Assembly (NCBI GenBank): GCA_017624855.1
Contig: JAGAMF010000007.1
Span: forward strand, 124,001 to 188,000
Length of the DNA: 64,000 nt
DNA from: Lachnospiraceae bacterium
GTDB taxonomy: Bacteria > Bacillota > Clostridia > Lachnospirales > Lachnospiraceae
Reading direction: 5' to 3'
Shown: positions 34,264 through 42,316 of the stretch, piece after piece
Position numbering within the stretch: position 1 is the first letter of the stretch
Layout: each line of letters begins with the position of its first letter
Position numbers and translations under genes: made by a program
The notes under the pieces: generated by a model
Seen by the model: the letters and a program-made list of their open reading frames with translations, nothing else
Databases searched by the model: none
What the model was told of the DNA's origin: nothing

Positions 34264-34557
34264 ATGGAGCAGATAGAGAGAATCCAATACTATGAAGAAA
34301 TATTAAACGAAATAGATACCGCAATTAAAGAAATTGAACGGGCAATTGAGAAATTTCATCATCTTCCCAAACAGGTGGAAGAACTGGAAAGTTATTATAG
34401 CAGTTCGGCTTGGATGAAAGATTACGAAGCGGATGAGCAGGGAAAATTACCGGAGAAGTTAAAGCGGGGTGTGTTATCTGAGGATGCGATATATAATGTG
34501 TTGGAGAAATATCGTTGGTTATCTGAAATGATAAATTGCGATTCGGATAAAGAATAG
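34264..34557 (+). CDS. DUF4298 protein
   Basis: A 97-residue, mostly alpha-helical protein. The pattern IERIQYYEEILNEI at the N-terminus and SYYSSSAWMKDYEADEQGKLPEKLKRGVLSEDAIY in the C-terminal half identify DUF4298, a small Firmicutes family of unknown function. It begins 3 nt after the SDR stop codon; AAAAGGTG lies 12 nt upstream. A strong hairpin (34666) ends the unit. Confidence 0.85.
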   Translation: MEQIERIQYYEEILNEIDTAIKEIERAIEKFHHLPKQVEELESYYSSSAWMKDYEADEQGKLPEKLKRGVLSEDAIYNVLEKYRWLSEMINCDSDKE

Positions 34558-34665
34558 CTTCCTGCAATGGAATGAACTATGGATACATTATAATAGTCGG
34601 CCAAAATAATTGCGTAAGTATAAACTTAACGCCATAATTTATTAAACTAAAACATCGTATTATGT

Positions 34666-34706
34666 AATAACCTTCCGGTCAAAATGGACCGGAAGGTTAT
34701 TTGTGT
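34666..34706 (+). terminator. Perfect 15-bp hairpin terminator
   Basis: AATAACCTTCCGGTC (34666-34680) and GACCGGAAGGTTATT (34687-34701) are exact complements around AAAATG, followed by TGTGT. The weak U-tract is offset by stem strength. It separates the DUF4298 unit from the lipase-like gene. Confidence 0.75.
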
Positions 34707-34764
34707 ATATAAAGCAATTTATCAAAATAAAAATAGAATAAAGTATTTTTATAAAAGAGGCAGC

Positions 34765-35901
34765 ATGAAGGTTATTTCAAATATTAATACTTATTTAATG
34801 CATGCTAAGCAGGCGTTGACAGTGTGTAACTATAACGAAGTGGATGCGTTAATTTTTGCGCAATTATCCTATTTTCCTTTTGAAAATTATACGAAAACAG
34901 AAAAGATTGCCGTTCCGGATTTGGCTGCAAAAATTATGCAGCTGCCAGAGTTTACAAGTGCATATTCTGAAGATAAGCAAACTTTTATAAAAGAGCTGGT
35001 TCGTTGCAAGCGATATAGTCGGAATATGATTTGCAGAATGCAGTCCCTTAGTACGCCGGATACCCGTTGGGCAGCCTTTACCATAGAGATAGGCGGGCCC
35101 GATACGGTAGTTATTGCGATGCGGGGAACCGATAAAACCACCGTGGGTTGGGCGGAAGATTTTCGGCTGGGATATCAGGTGATGGGGACAGGGGCGCAAC
35201 TGGCGTCCTTCCGCTATTTGAAGGAAACCGTGGCACATAAAATTTATCTCACCGGGCATTCCAAGGGAGGAAATAACATCACCTCGGCTTTTGCCATGTC
35301 CAATCCCATGATTCGTGATAAAGTGGTGCGAATTGATAATTTTGACGGCCCGGGAGCAAACCCGGAGTATATCCTGAATTATAAAGACGGCTATGACGAA
35401 CTTGCGCATAAGTTGCATAACTTTTATCCGGGGGGCAGTATGATCGGCATGTTGCTAAGTGATTATCCCGGGGAGACCGTTTTTATAAAAGCGCAGGTAA
35501 GAGATGGGTATCAAAAGTTGGGAATAGGCGGACAACATGACCCTTTTGCATTTCTGGTTAGGGGCAATGCGTTTGTTCGGGATGAACAGACGGATGTTTC
35601 TAAAATACTAAATCGTATAGTTGATGATTTGGTTAAAAATACATCGAATGCCCAGAGATTTTACATGGTTCAATTTTTAGAGCGAATAGGGATACCTGAG
35701 TTGATTGCCGGGGAAAGCGGAAGGATTGCGCATTTTATTGTAAATTTTATTTCCGGTTGTGTAAAAACCACGAAAAAAGAGCGCCACGCAATATATCACG
35801 GAATAAAAACAATTCTGGAAAGTTTGGCTTTACAGGCAAAGGAATGGATTGCGCTACGGCAAACCAAAGGATATAATATAGAGAGTGGCGTAAGCCGATA
35901 A
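34765..35901 (+). CDS. DUF2974 (Mbeg1-like) lipase-fold protein
   Basis: A 378-residue protein of the alpha/beta hydrolase fold group DUF2974. The nucleophile elbow GHSKGGN (about residues 167-173) is the clostridial variant of GxSxG, preceded by TVVIAMRGTD and followed by NFDGPGANPEY. Members resemble the N-terminal region of Mbeg1/lipase class 3 proteins; the substrate is unknown. No signal peptide. The ATG at 34765 is 4 nt after AAAGAGG; the longer frame begins inside the terminator hairpin and is unlikely. Stands as a single gene before the 35945 unit. Confidence 0.8.
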   Translation: MKVISNINTYLMHAKQALTVCNYNEVDALIFAQLSYFPFENYTKTEKIAVPDLAAKIMQLPEFTSAYSEDKQTFIKELVRCKRYSRNMICRMQSLSTPDTRWAAFTIEIGGPDTVVIAMRGTDKTTVGWAEDFRLGYQVMGTGAQLASFRYLKETVAHKIYLTGHSKGGNNITSAFAMSNPMIRDKVVRIDNFDGPGANPEYILNYKDGYDELAHKLHNFYPGGSMIGMLLSDYPGETVFIKAQVRDGYQKLGIGGQHDPFAFLVRGNAFVRDEQTDVSKILNRIVDDLVKNTSNAQRFYMVQFLERIGIPELIAGESGRIAHFIVNFISGCVKTTKKERHAIYHGIKTILESLALQAKEWIALRQTKGYNIESGVSR

Positions 35902-35944
35902 TCTATGAAAGATAAAAATTTAGCAGATAAATAAGGAGTACAAT

Positions 35945-36583
35945 ATGAAAAACGGATCCAATCAGCAAAAGGGCGGTAAAAAGACAGTAGGCAGCGTAAT
36001 TATTACAGCCATAGCAACCATTATTGTGATTGTGGCATCGCTTTTCGGTTTTGGCGGTGAAGAGAATGAACAGCCCAATTCCGTGCCCGCAGACAGTCAG
36101 GTAGTCAGTGAATCGCAGGAAGAAAGCAATGAAGATTTATCGGTGGAAGAATCGGTCATTGAGGAAGAAAGTACCGATGTTACGGAGTCTGTAAGTGAGG
36201 AAGAAAGTGAAAGCATAGAAGAAAATGTCAATGAAGAAGAAAGCGATAGCGCAGATGAAGTCGTGAGCGAGGAAGAAAGTATTTTGGAAACCGTAAGCGA
36301 AGAAGTTACCGTGGCAGAGATTACATTCCGTAATCAGAGACTTCTTGACCAGCATTATGATAAGCATGGTATAGAGATGGGATTTGACTCTGCGGAGGAA
36401 TATGAACTGGCTGCGTATAAAGTGATTATTCATCCGGATACTTTGCACAAAATCGAAGCCGAAGACGGAGATGATGTGTATTATTTGGAAGCTACCAATG
36501 AATTTGTGGTAGTATCTCAGGATGGTTATATCAGAACATATTTTAATCCCAGCGCAGGAATTGATTATTATAACAGACAGTAG
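35945..36583 (+). CDS. Membrane-anchored protein with toxin/RNase-like C-terminal domain
   Basis: A 212-residue protein in three parts. Residues about 17-36 are one membrane-spanning helix with a basic N-terminus, leaving the rest outside. Residues 38-118 are a Ser/Glu-rich linker (SVSEEESESIEENVNEEESD). Residues about 125-212 form a compact domain, LLDQHYDKHGIEMGFDSAEE ... NEFVVVSQDGYIRTYFNPS ending DYYNRQ. This HxxKHG plus IRTYF-P-GxxYxxxQ pattern resembles C-terminal toxin domains of the BECR/EndoU-RelE-like RNase superfamily (CdiA C-terminal type), from memory of such motifs. No immunity gene is obvious next door. Ribosome site AAGGAG. Confidence 0.65.
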   Translation: MKNGSNQQKGGKKTVGSVIITAIATIIVIVASLFGFGGEENEQPNSVPADSQVVSESQEESNEDLSVEESVIEEESTDVTESVSEEESESIEENVNEEESDSADEVVSEEESILETVSEEVTVAEITFRNQRLLDQHYDKHGIEMGFDSAEEYELAAYKVIIHPDTLHKIEAEDGDDVYYLEATNEFVVVSQDGYIRTYFNPSAGIDYYNRQ

Positions 36584-36626
36584 TATTGAAATAAAATAAT
36601 ACTTGTATAAACAAAGGAAAGAAATC

Positions 36627-38135
36627 GTGGAAAGTATATTCAGAAGAATTGAAAAATGTATTAAACAAACAGGGGAATTGCCGAAAAATTTTGTTTTGGA
36701 AGAGGAGAAAGGCGGTAACGGTGAGATTTATTTTGCGCCCGGAGCATTGGAAGGAATTATCGGGCATCATACCGCCATAGCAGATGAAAACGGCGATTTT
36801 ATCGAAGAATTGAACATGTATCTTGGTATGGATTTTGCAGATGCCTTAAATAGCTTTGAAGAAAAACGTGCCAAAGGATTCAAAACAGCCACCATTCGTG
36901 ATGGTTTGTTGTCTTATATCATGTCTCATAAACAAGAGTATGATCCCAATCGATTGGGAAGGCTTGCGGTGTATTTTATGGAGCATGGTCAAAAAATTGA
37001 ATCCGTAAAATTAGGTTTGACCTTGTTGTATCCTTTTGACTTATACAATAATTCGATGATTTGTTATGCTTTTGAATTACTGGGCTATTGCGATGAATTC
37101 ACCGACTATGTCATTTTGAATACCAAAGGGTGGCCTGTGGAACAGCAGCAGGAGCTTTATTTTGAATTGGCGAGAAAGCTTCATGGCTGGGGTAAAATCA
37201 ACGCTGTGGAGATGATGGTTGCCGATACGGAAGAAAAGAAAGAATGGATTCTGTGTCACGGCTGCAAAAATGATGTAATGTATGCATATTTAGGCTACGA
37301 ATGCGCCATGAAATGTGATTTGTTTGAGCGCCTGCAAAAAGGAAATCTCTCAGATGAAGAGTTCGCAGGGGCATCGGATATTATGTCAGGCTTATTGGAT
37401 GAGGGACCTTGTCAGGGTATGTCTGCGTTGGATGAGCCTGTGGCTTTAACTTTATTTTATCTGGAAGAGTGTAAAAAACATAACTGGGATGCTGTTCAGG
37501 TGGCATTGATTACGGATATTGCCGCATATTTTAAAGAAAGTGAAATCGAGGATGCCCGAAAAATAGAACCTAAGGTAAAAGAGGTAATGGGCCGTCTGGA
37601 TATTCATACTTTTATCATTGAGAATGTAGAGAAAAATACGCCTCAGTGTATGCGGATTGCCAAGATGTATGACATCGATATGTCAGAACATCTTTTGCGC
37701 TTAATGAAAATGGATTTTGAGAAATACTATAAGTTCTGTACTTATTTTATGCAGGATGCAAACCGGGTGGATGAGTTCCTGGACTTGTGTGACCGTAAAA
37801 TCAATTATGATAAATACCCCAACGCTATGGGAAATGAACTTGGTTTGGGCGCGGTGCAGGGCGATATTAAGCTTGATATGGTTGTGCAGTATTTGCATTT
37901 GCATTACGGTAAGGGTAAGCAGATGATTATGAGTTGTATACAGTCCCCCATTACCCGGTGGAGAACCATGGCGGCAAAAGCATTGCTGGGCTGGGTAAAA
38001 ACATCGGGAAAGACCTTAGAGGAGATTGATATAAACCTTTATAACGAAGTAAAACGAGTTCATATGCTTGAGAGTGCGAAGCAGTTAATCCCCGAGTGGG
38101 AAAAGCTGTTGGGGTATCGTTCCATGAATGAATAA
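36627..38135 (+). CDS. Hypothetical helical-repeat protein, 502 residues
   Basis: A large soluble protein without a recognised family. Long amphipathic helices throughout and several Cys/Met-rich segments (YAYLGYECAMKCDLFERLQK) suggest an alpha-solenoid (HEAT/Armadillo-like) architecture; the C-terminal 60 residues include ITRWRTMAAKALLGWVK, a HEAT-like helix. A GTG start at 36627 lies 5 nt after AAAGGAAAG; the TTG at 36603 that opens the frame has no ribosome site. It is 43 nt downstream of the toxin-like gene and could be co-transcribed. Function unknown. Confidence 0.68.
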   Translation: MESIFRRIEKCIKQTGELPKNFVLEEEKGGNGEIYFAPGALEGIIGHHTAIADENGDFIEELNMYLGMDFADALNSFEEKRAKGFKTATIRDGLLSYIMSHKQEYDPNRLGRLAVYFMEHGQKIESVKLGLTLLYPFDLYNNSMICYAFELLGYCDEFTDYVILNTKGWPVEQQQELYFELARKLHGWGKINAVEMMVADTEEKKEWILCHGCKNDVMYAYLGYECAMKCDLFERLQKGNLSDEEFAGASDIMSGLLDEGPCQGMSALDEPVALTLFYLEECKKHNWDAVQVALITDIAAYFKESEIEDARKIEPKVKEVMGRLDIHTFIIENVEKNTPQCMRIAKMYDIDMSEHLLRLMKMDFEKYYKFCTYFMQDANRVDEFLDLCDRKINYDKYPNAMGNELGLGAVQGDIKLDMVVQYLHLHYGKGKQMIMSCIQSPITRWRTMAAKALLGWVKTSGKTLEEIDINLYNEVKRVHMLESAKQLIPEWEKLLGYRSMNE

Positions 38136-38276
38136 GGACGAATCTCATTTCGACCGGGCAGTAATAATTTGAAACACTACACATCTGTTGTTTTTTATGA
38201 TAAAATGATGGATGTAAAAACAGAATTTAAAAAAGATAAATCCATAGGTAACCATACCTTGGCAGGAGGATATAGA

Positions 38277-38939
38277 ATGGCTTTTAGAGGTAGTTCCAGA
38301 AAAGTAAACGGTTTCGGAGGAAAGAAAATCGGTAACGGTTTTGGTAAAAAAAGCAAAGGCGGAAGTGCTTTTGGTTCGGCGTTGAATGCCATGGGCAGTT
38401 TTACGGAGGCAAATCGTTATAAACCGGTTCCCCAGCCCAAGATGTCTAACTTTACATCCAGTTTAAGTACAAAACCCAAGCATTTGAGAAATCACTATAA
38501 TTCCAATACCAATACGGCGGCAAATATTGTTGGTAATGTGAGCAGAAGTTTAATTTCCAACAATAGCCATTGTTGTAACCATAACAGTTTTGGAAATGCC
38601 ATGGGAAATGCGTTGGGCGGATATATCGGCTCAGCCATTGTTATGGCGGTAGGAAGCAAAATTCAGGAGAAGCAGCAGGAATATGTAGATAAAAAAGAGG
38701 CTGAGGCTTTGGCAGCGCAGCAGGCGGCTGCGGCGGCAGAGCAGGCGAAACGAGAAGCTGCTTTCCATGCCATGAACAAAAATATGCCGAATTACGATGA
38801 GGAAACCATGAAACACTTGATGGACGGAGCCGGTCTTACGGAAGAAGAAAAGGAGAATTATCCTTTGCAGTGTCCTCACTGTCTCGGCGTTCCCGACGGA
38901 ACCAGATACTGCCCTTATTGCGGCGGCAAACTGGTATAG
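38277..38939 (+). CDS. Hypothetical protein with C-terminal zinc ribbon
   Basis: A 220-residue protein. The N-terminal 60 residues are Gly/Lys/Ser-rich and basic (GFGGKKIGNGFGKKSKGGS), residues about 100-130 carry CCNHNSFGNAMGNALGGYIG, and an Ala/Gln/Glu-rich helix follows (about 140-170). The last 30 residues are LTEEEKENYPLQCPHCLGVP and DGTRYCPYCGGKLV, a zinc ribbon nearly identical in layout to the end of the LemA protein at 23004, including the preceding LT(D/E)EEKE-YP lead-in. The ATG at 38277 lies 6 nt after GGAGGA; the longer frame starts in noncoding sequence. No known family for the N-terminal part. Confidence 0.7.
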   Translation: MAFRGSSRKVNGFGGKKIGNGFGKKSKGGSAFGSALNAMGSFTEANRYKPVPQPKMSNFTSSLSTKPKHLRNHYNSNTNTAANIVGNVSRSLISNNSHCCNHNSFGNAMGNALGGYIGSAIVMAVGSKIQEKQQEYVDKKEAEALAAQQAAAAAEQAKREAAFHAMNKNMPNYDEETMKHLMDGAGLTEEEKENYPLQCPHCLGVPDGTRYCPYCGGKLV

Positions 38940-38998
38940 CAAAACCCGTCGAAAACTTCATAAAAAAGATTGCAAAGTGCTATCTTGCTTCGACAAAA

Positions 38999-39046
38999 AC
39001 CGCAGCCCCGGGTCTGTTATAATACTCCCGGACTGCGGTATTTTTA
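38999..39046 (+). terminator. Intrinsic terminator before the spoIIE-like gene
   Basis: ACCGCAG-CC-CCGGG pairs with CCCGG-A-CTGCGGT around a 14-nt loop, followed by ATTTTTAT. The loop contains TTATAATACT, which may double as a promoter -10. Confidence 0.75.
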
Positions 39047-39111
39047 TGTTTATGAATTGCAGTAAATATAAAAATCGCATTGTAAATCAGGACAAGCATG
39101 GAGGAGCGGAT

Positions 39112-40326
39112 ATGGGAAAACAGGAAGCAAATTTATTACCTGCTTTTGGTAGAAAAAGAATATTGTTGTTGGCGGATGCCTATCGGGAATTGGCATACTC
39201 TTTTCAGGGAATCGATGATTCTCTTTCGGACATTTCGGACCGAAGAGAAGTGATATATCGAAAATCTCTTACGGAAAGCCGTAAAATCATGAGCCTGCGT
39301 TTAAAAGAACTGGCGGAGCGGATGGAAGAAGTAGCCAACGAAAGTCTGACCTATATTGCGCCCAATGCAAGAAAGGTGCGCATTCTCAAAAACGGTCTGG
39401 CAAAGCACGGTATTCTTTTAAAAGAAATATATCTGCTACGAAAAAGAAAAGGAGATGTGCGCTTTGTGGTGACCATGCGGGGACAAAGAAATGCGGATTA
39501 TACCACGGAAGATATTGCCGGTGTGCTTACGGAGATTTTTAGCATGCCCTTGGTATCGGCCAAGGAGAATTTGTTTTTTGTGTCGGATGAGTATGATACT
39601 TATATATTTGAAAGCTGTGGAAGATATATTTTCCAGACCGGATTTGCGGTGGCAACCAAAGAGAATGAAAGAGTTTCGGGAGATAATTGCCTGATTTATG
39701 ATGTGACCGGAACGAAACGTGTATGTCTTCTGTCCGACGGTGCCGGTTCGGGAGAAAATGCATGTCGGGACAGCGAGAAAGTATTGGAATTGATGGAAAA
39801 GTACATGGATACCGGTTTTACACTGGAGGAGGCTTCTGCCATGGTAAACGGTTTGTTTGTAGCAAGAGGAAGGGATAATCTGCCTACCTTGGACGGCTGT
39901 ATTATCGACTTGGTGGAAGGAAGCATATGCTTCAGTAAATATGGCGCCTGTGACAGCTATATACGAAGAGGAACACGGGCGGAACGGGTAGAAAATAAAA
40001 ACTATCCTTTGGGCTTTCGTCTAAAAGAAAAACTGGGAGAAAGCAGTGATAAAAGTACCGTGGATTTAGACGATATTTATCTGCGTGACAATTTGTATGA
40101 ACTGAATGAAGGGGATGCGGTACTTATGATTTCCGACGGCGTTTTGGAATGCTACGGAGACGAGAAATCTCTGCTTCAGACTTTTAGCAAAATGGAAATC
40201 AAGGATGCGGAAGAAGCAGCCAATTTTCTTATGCAGTGTACCATTCGTAGATGCGCCGGTCGCATTCGGGACGATATGACCATTATTGTAGGGCGAATCA
40301 CTTCCGTAAATGCCCGCCATACTTGA
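39112..40326 (+). CDS. SpoIIE-like PP2C-type phosphatase, short form
   Basis: A 404-residue protein resembling the C-terminal half of SpoIIE: a helical middle region (GRKRILLLADAYRELAYSF ...) and a PP2C/SpoIIE phosphatase domain from about residue 190, with VCLLSDGAGSGENACRDSEK carrying the metal-binding Asp (D209) and a later MISDGVLE motif. Bacillus SpoIIE is about twice as long because of an N-terminal ten-helix membrane domain, which is absent here. Position immediately upstream of tilS-hpt-ftsH is the same as spoIIE in Bacillus. The ATG at 39112 follows GGAGGAG. It may dephosphorylate an anti-anti-sigma factor; whether the organism sporulates cannot be told from this window. Confidence 0.82.
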   Translation: MGKQEANLLPAFGRKRILLLADAYRELAYSFQGIDDSLSDISDRREVIYRKSLTESRKIMSLRLKELAERMEEVANESLTYIAPNARKVRILKNGLAKHGILLKEIYLLRKRKGDVRFVVTMRGQRNADYTTEDIAGVLTEIFSMPLVSAKENLFFVSDEYDTYIFESCGRYIFQTGFAVATKENERVSGDNCLIYDVTGTKRVCLLSDGAGSGENACRDSEKVLELMEKYMDTGFTLEEASAMVNGLFVARGRDNLPTLDGCIIDLVEGSICFSKYGACDSYIRRGTRAERVENKNYPLGFRLKEKLGESSDKSTVDLDDIYLRDNLYELNEGDAVLMISDGVLECYGDEKSLLQTFSKMEIKDAEEAANFLMQCTIRRCAGRIRDDMTIIVGRITSVNARHT

Positions 40327-40358
40327 AATTTTCACAAATAATGGCTATATTTATAAAT

Positions 40359-41768
40359 ATGGTAAACAAAGTAAGAAGCTACATGGAAAAACATCATATG
40401 GTGGAAAGAGGAGATACCTTAATCGTAGGTGTTTCCGGTGGGGCAGACTCAGTCTGCCTTCTTTCTGTGCTTATGGAGTTGCGGGATTTAATGGGCTTTC
40501 GTTTGGTATGTGCCCATGTAAATCACATGTTTCGGGAGACTGCCACGCGGGACGAAGAATATGTGCGCAACTTATGCCGTAAGCATCGGATTGCCTGTAA
40601 AACATTACGGGCAGATGTACAGGCAGCGGCGAATGAATATAAAATGTCTTTCGAGGAGGCCGGTCGCCTGGTTCGCTACGGTTTTTTCCATAAAATACAA
40701 AAGGAATACAAATCCTGTAAAATCGCTGTGGCACATAATATTGAGGATTGTGGCGAAACCCTCCTTTTTCATCTTTTTAGAGGAAGCAACTTAAAAGGCT
40801 TGGGTGGCATACAGCCGGTTGCGGGGGATGTAATCCGGCCCCTTATGAATGTAAGCCGTAAGGAAATCGAAGCCTATCTGAAAGAACGGAATATTCCTTG
40901 GATGGAGGATGAAACCAATGCATCCGTGGATTATGCCAGAAACCGCATCCGACATAAAATCATTCCGGAAGCGGAGGCTGTTTGTTGCGGCGCGGGAATC
41001 AGAATGGCGGAAACGGCGGAGGATTTAAGGCTTGCGGAAGATTATCTTGCGGTGCAGACTGCCGCGGCTTATGCAGACTGCTGCAGCCTTCAGGACGGCG
41101 GAATTTTTATAAATGAACAAAAGTATGAAAAACTGCATGCCGTGCTGCAATCAAGGGTTTTATATTCCATGTTGGAGAAGCAGGCGGGAGCGGCCAAGGA
41201 TTTGGGAAGAATCCATGTAAAAGAGCTGGAAAATCTTTTTACCTTACAATCCGGTCGTAAAATCTGTCTTCCCTATCGGTTATGCGCATATAGGACTGCA
41301 GAGGGTATTTTACTCCGTAAGGAGGATTATGCAACCGGTGAAGGTGAATGTACATCACTTGTGGCTCTGCTTGATAGGAAGGATTTGGAAGCGGGAAAAG
41401 AGATTACATTTGAGTTGGATGGTCTGGGTCATGTGAAAGCGAAGCTTTTATTCAACTACGAAATGAAAAATATTCCGCAAAAAACATATACGAAATGGTT
41501 TGATTATGATAAAATAAGCAAGTGTCCGACTTTCAGGAAGCGGATGGAGGGTGATTATCTGGTCATCAACGAGGCAGGTAATCGAAAGAAATTAAAGGAA
41601 TACTTTATTGAAAATAAAATCCCTGCATATAATCGGGACAATATGTGGATTTTGACAGAGGATTCTCATGTGATTTGGATACCGGGATATCGTATGAGTT
41701 CTTTTTATAAAATATCCGAAACAACCCGGAGCGTTTTGGAACTTACCGTAGGAGGAGAGAATGAGTAA
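40359..41768 (+). CDS. tilS: tRNA(Ile)-lysidine synthetase
   Basis: Converts C34 of tRNA-Ile(CAU) to lysidine so that it reads AUA codons. The PP-loop ATP pyrophosphatase motif SGGADSVCLL begins at about residue 26. RNRIRHKIIP and the C-terminal TilS domain (LVINEAGNRKKLKEYFIENK) match the family, about 469 residues. The start is uncertain: homologues begin near MVNKV (40359), but ATG 40341 is also possible, and neither has a clear Shine-Dalgarno, so coupling to the spoIIE-like stop at 40326 is likely. It overlaps hpt by 8 nt. Essential housekeeping gene. Confidence 0.93.
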   Translation: MVNKVRSYMEKHHMVERGDTLIVGVSGGADSVCLLSVLMELRDLMGFRLVCAHVNHMFRETATRDEEYVRNLCRKHRIACKTLRADVQAAANEYKMSFEEAGRLVRYGFFHKIQKEYKSCKIAVAHNIEDCGETLLFHLFRGSNLKGLGGIQPVAGDVIRPLMNVSRKEIEAYLKERNIPWMEDETNASVDYARNRIRHKIIPEAEAVCCGAGIRMAETAEDLRLAEDYLAVQTAAAYADCCSLQDGGIFINEQKYEKLHAVLQSRVLYSMLEKQAGAAKDLGRIHVKELENLFTLQSGRKICLPYRLCAYRTAEGILLRKEDYATGEGECTSLVALLDRKDLEAGKEITFELDGLGHVKAKLLFNYEMKNIPQKTYTKWFDYDKISKCPTFRKRMEGDYLVINEAGNRKKLKEYFIENKIPAYNRDNMWILTEDSHVIWIPGYRMSSFYKISETTRSVLELTVGGENE

Positions 41769-42279
41769 TATACGCGTTTTAATATCGGAAGAAGAAGTAG
41801 ATAAGAAAATTCGTGAAATGGCGGCTGAAATCAGCAAGAAATATGAAGGCGAAGAATTGCATCTGGTTTGCGTATTGCGCGGAGGTGTGTTCTTTATGTG
41901 CGAATTGGCAAAGCGCCTTACCGTACCCGTAACCATTGATTTTATGTCTGTATCCAGCTATGGGGACGGAACAGAGTCCAGTGGCCAGATTAAGATTGTT
42001 AAGGATTTGGACGAATCCATTGAAGGCAAGCATGTGCTCGTGGTGGAAGATATTATTGATTCCGGCAGAACATTAAGCAAGCTTATGGATTTATTGGAGA
42101 GTCGCAGACCGGAGAGTCTTGCGCTTTGTACGCTTCTCGATAAGCCTGAGCGCAGAGTGGTTGAGGTCGATGTGGATTATACAGGATTTCAGATTCCCGA
42201 TCTGTTTGTTGTGGGCTATGGTTTGGACTGTGCGCAGAAACATCGTAACTATCCTTATGTAGGTGTAGTAGAAGAATAG
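41761..42279 (+). CDS. hpt: Hypoxanthine phosphoribosyltransferase
   Basis: Salvages hypoxanthine and guanine to IMP/GMP with PRPP. The 172-residue length is normal. The PRPP-binding motif is VVEDIIDSGRTL (about residues 94-105), and the N-terminal LVCVLRGGVFFM and C-terminal LFVVGYGLD blocks fit HPRT. It overlaps the end of tilS by 8 nt, its GGAGGAG site lies in the tilS coding region, and ftsH follows by 37 nt: the classical tilS-hpt-ftsH operon order of Firmicutes. Confidence 0.96.
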   Translation: MSNIRVLISEEEVDKKIREMAAEISKKYEGEELHLVCVLRGGVFFMCELAKRLTVPVTIDFMSVSSYGDGTESSGQIKIVKDLDESIEGKHVLVVEDIIDSGRTLSKLMDLLESRRPESLALCTLLDKPERRVVEVDVDYTGFQIPDLFVVGYGLDCAQKHRNYPYVGVVEE

Positions 42280-42316
42280 AAATAAGAAAAAGAAAGTATA
42301 GATAGGAGATTACTAA

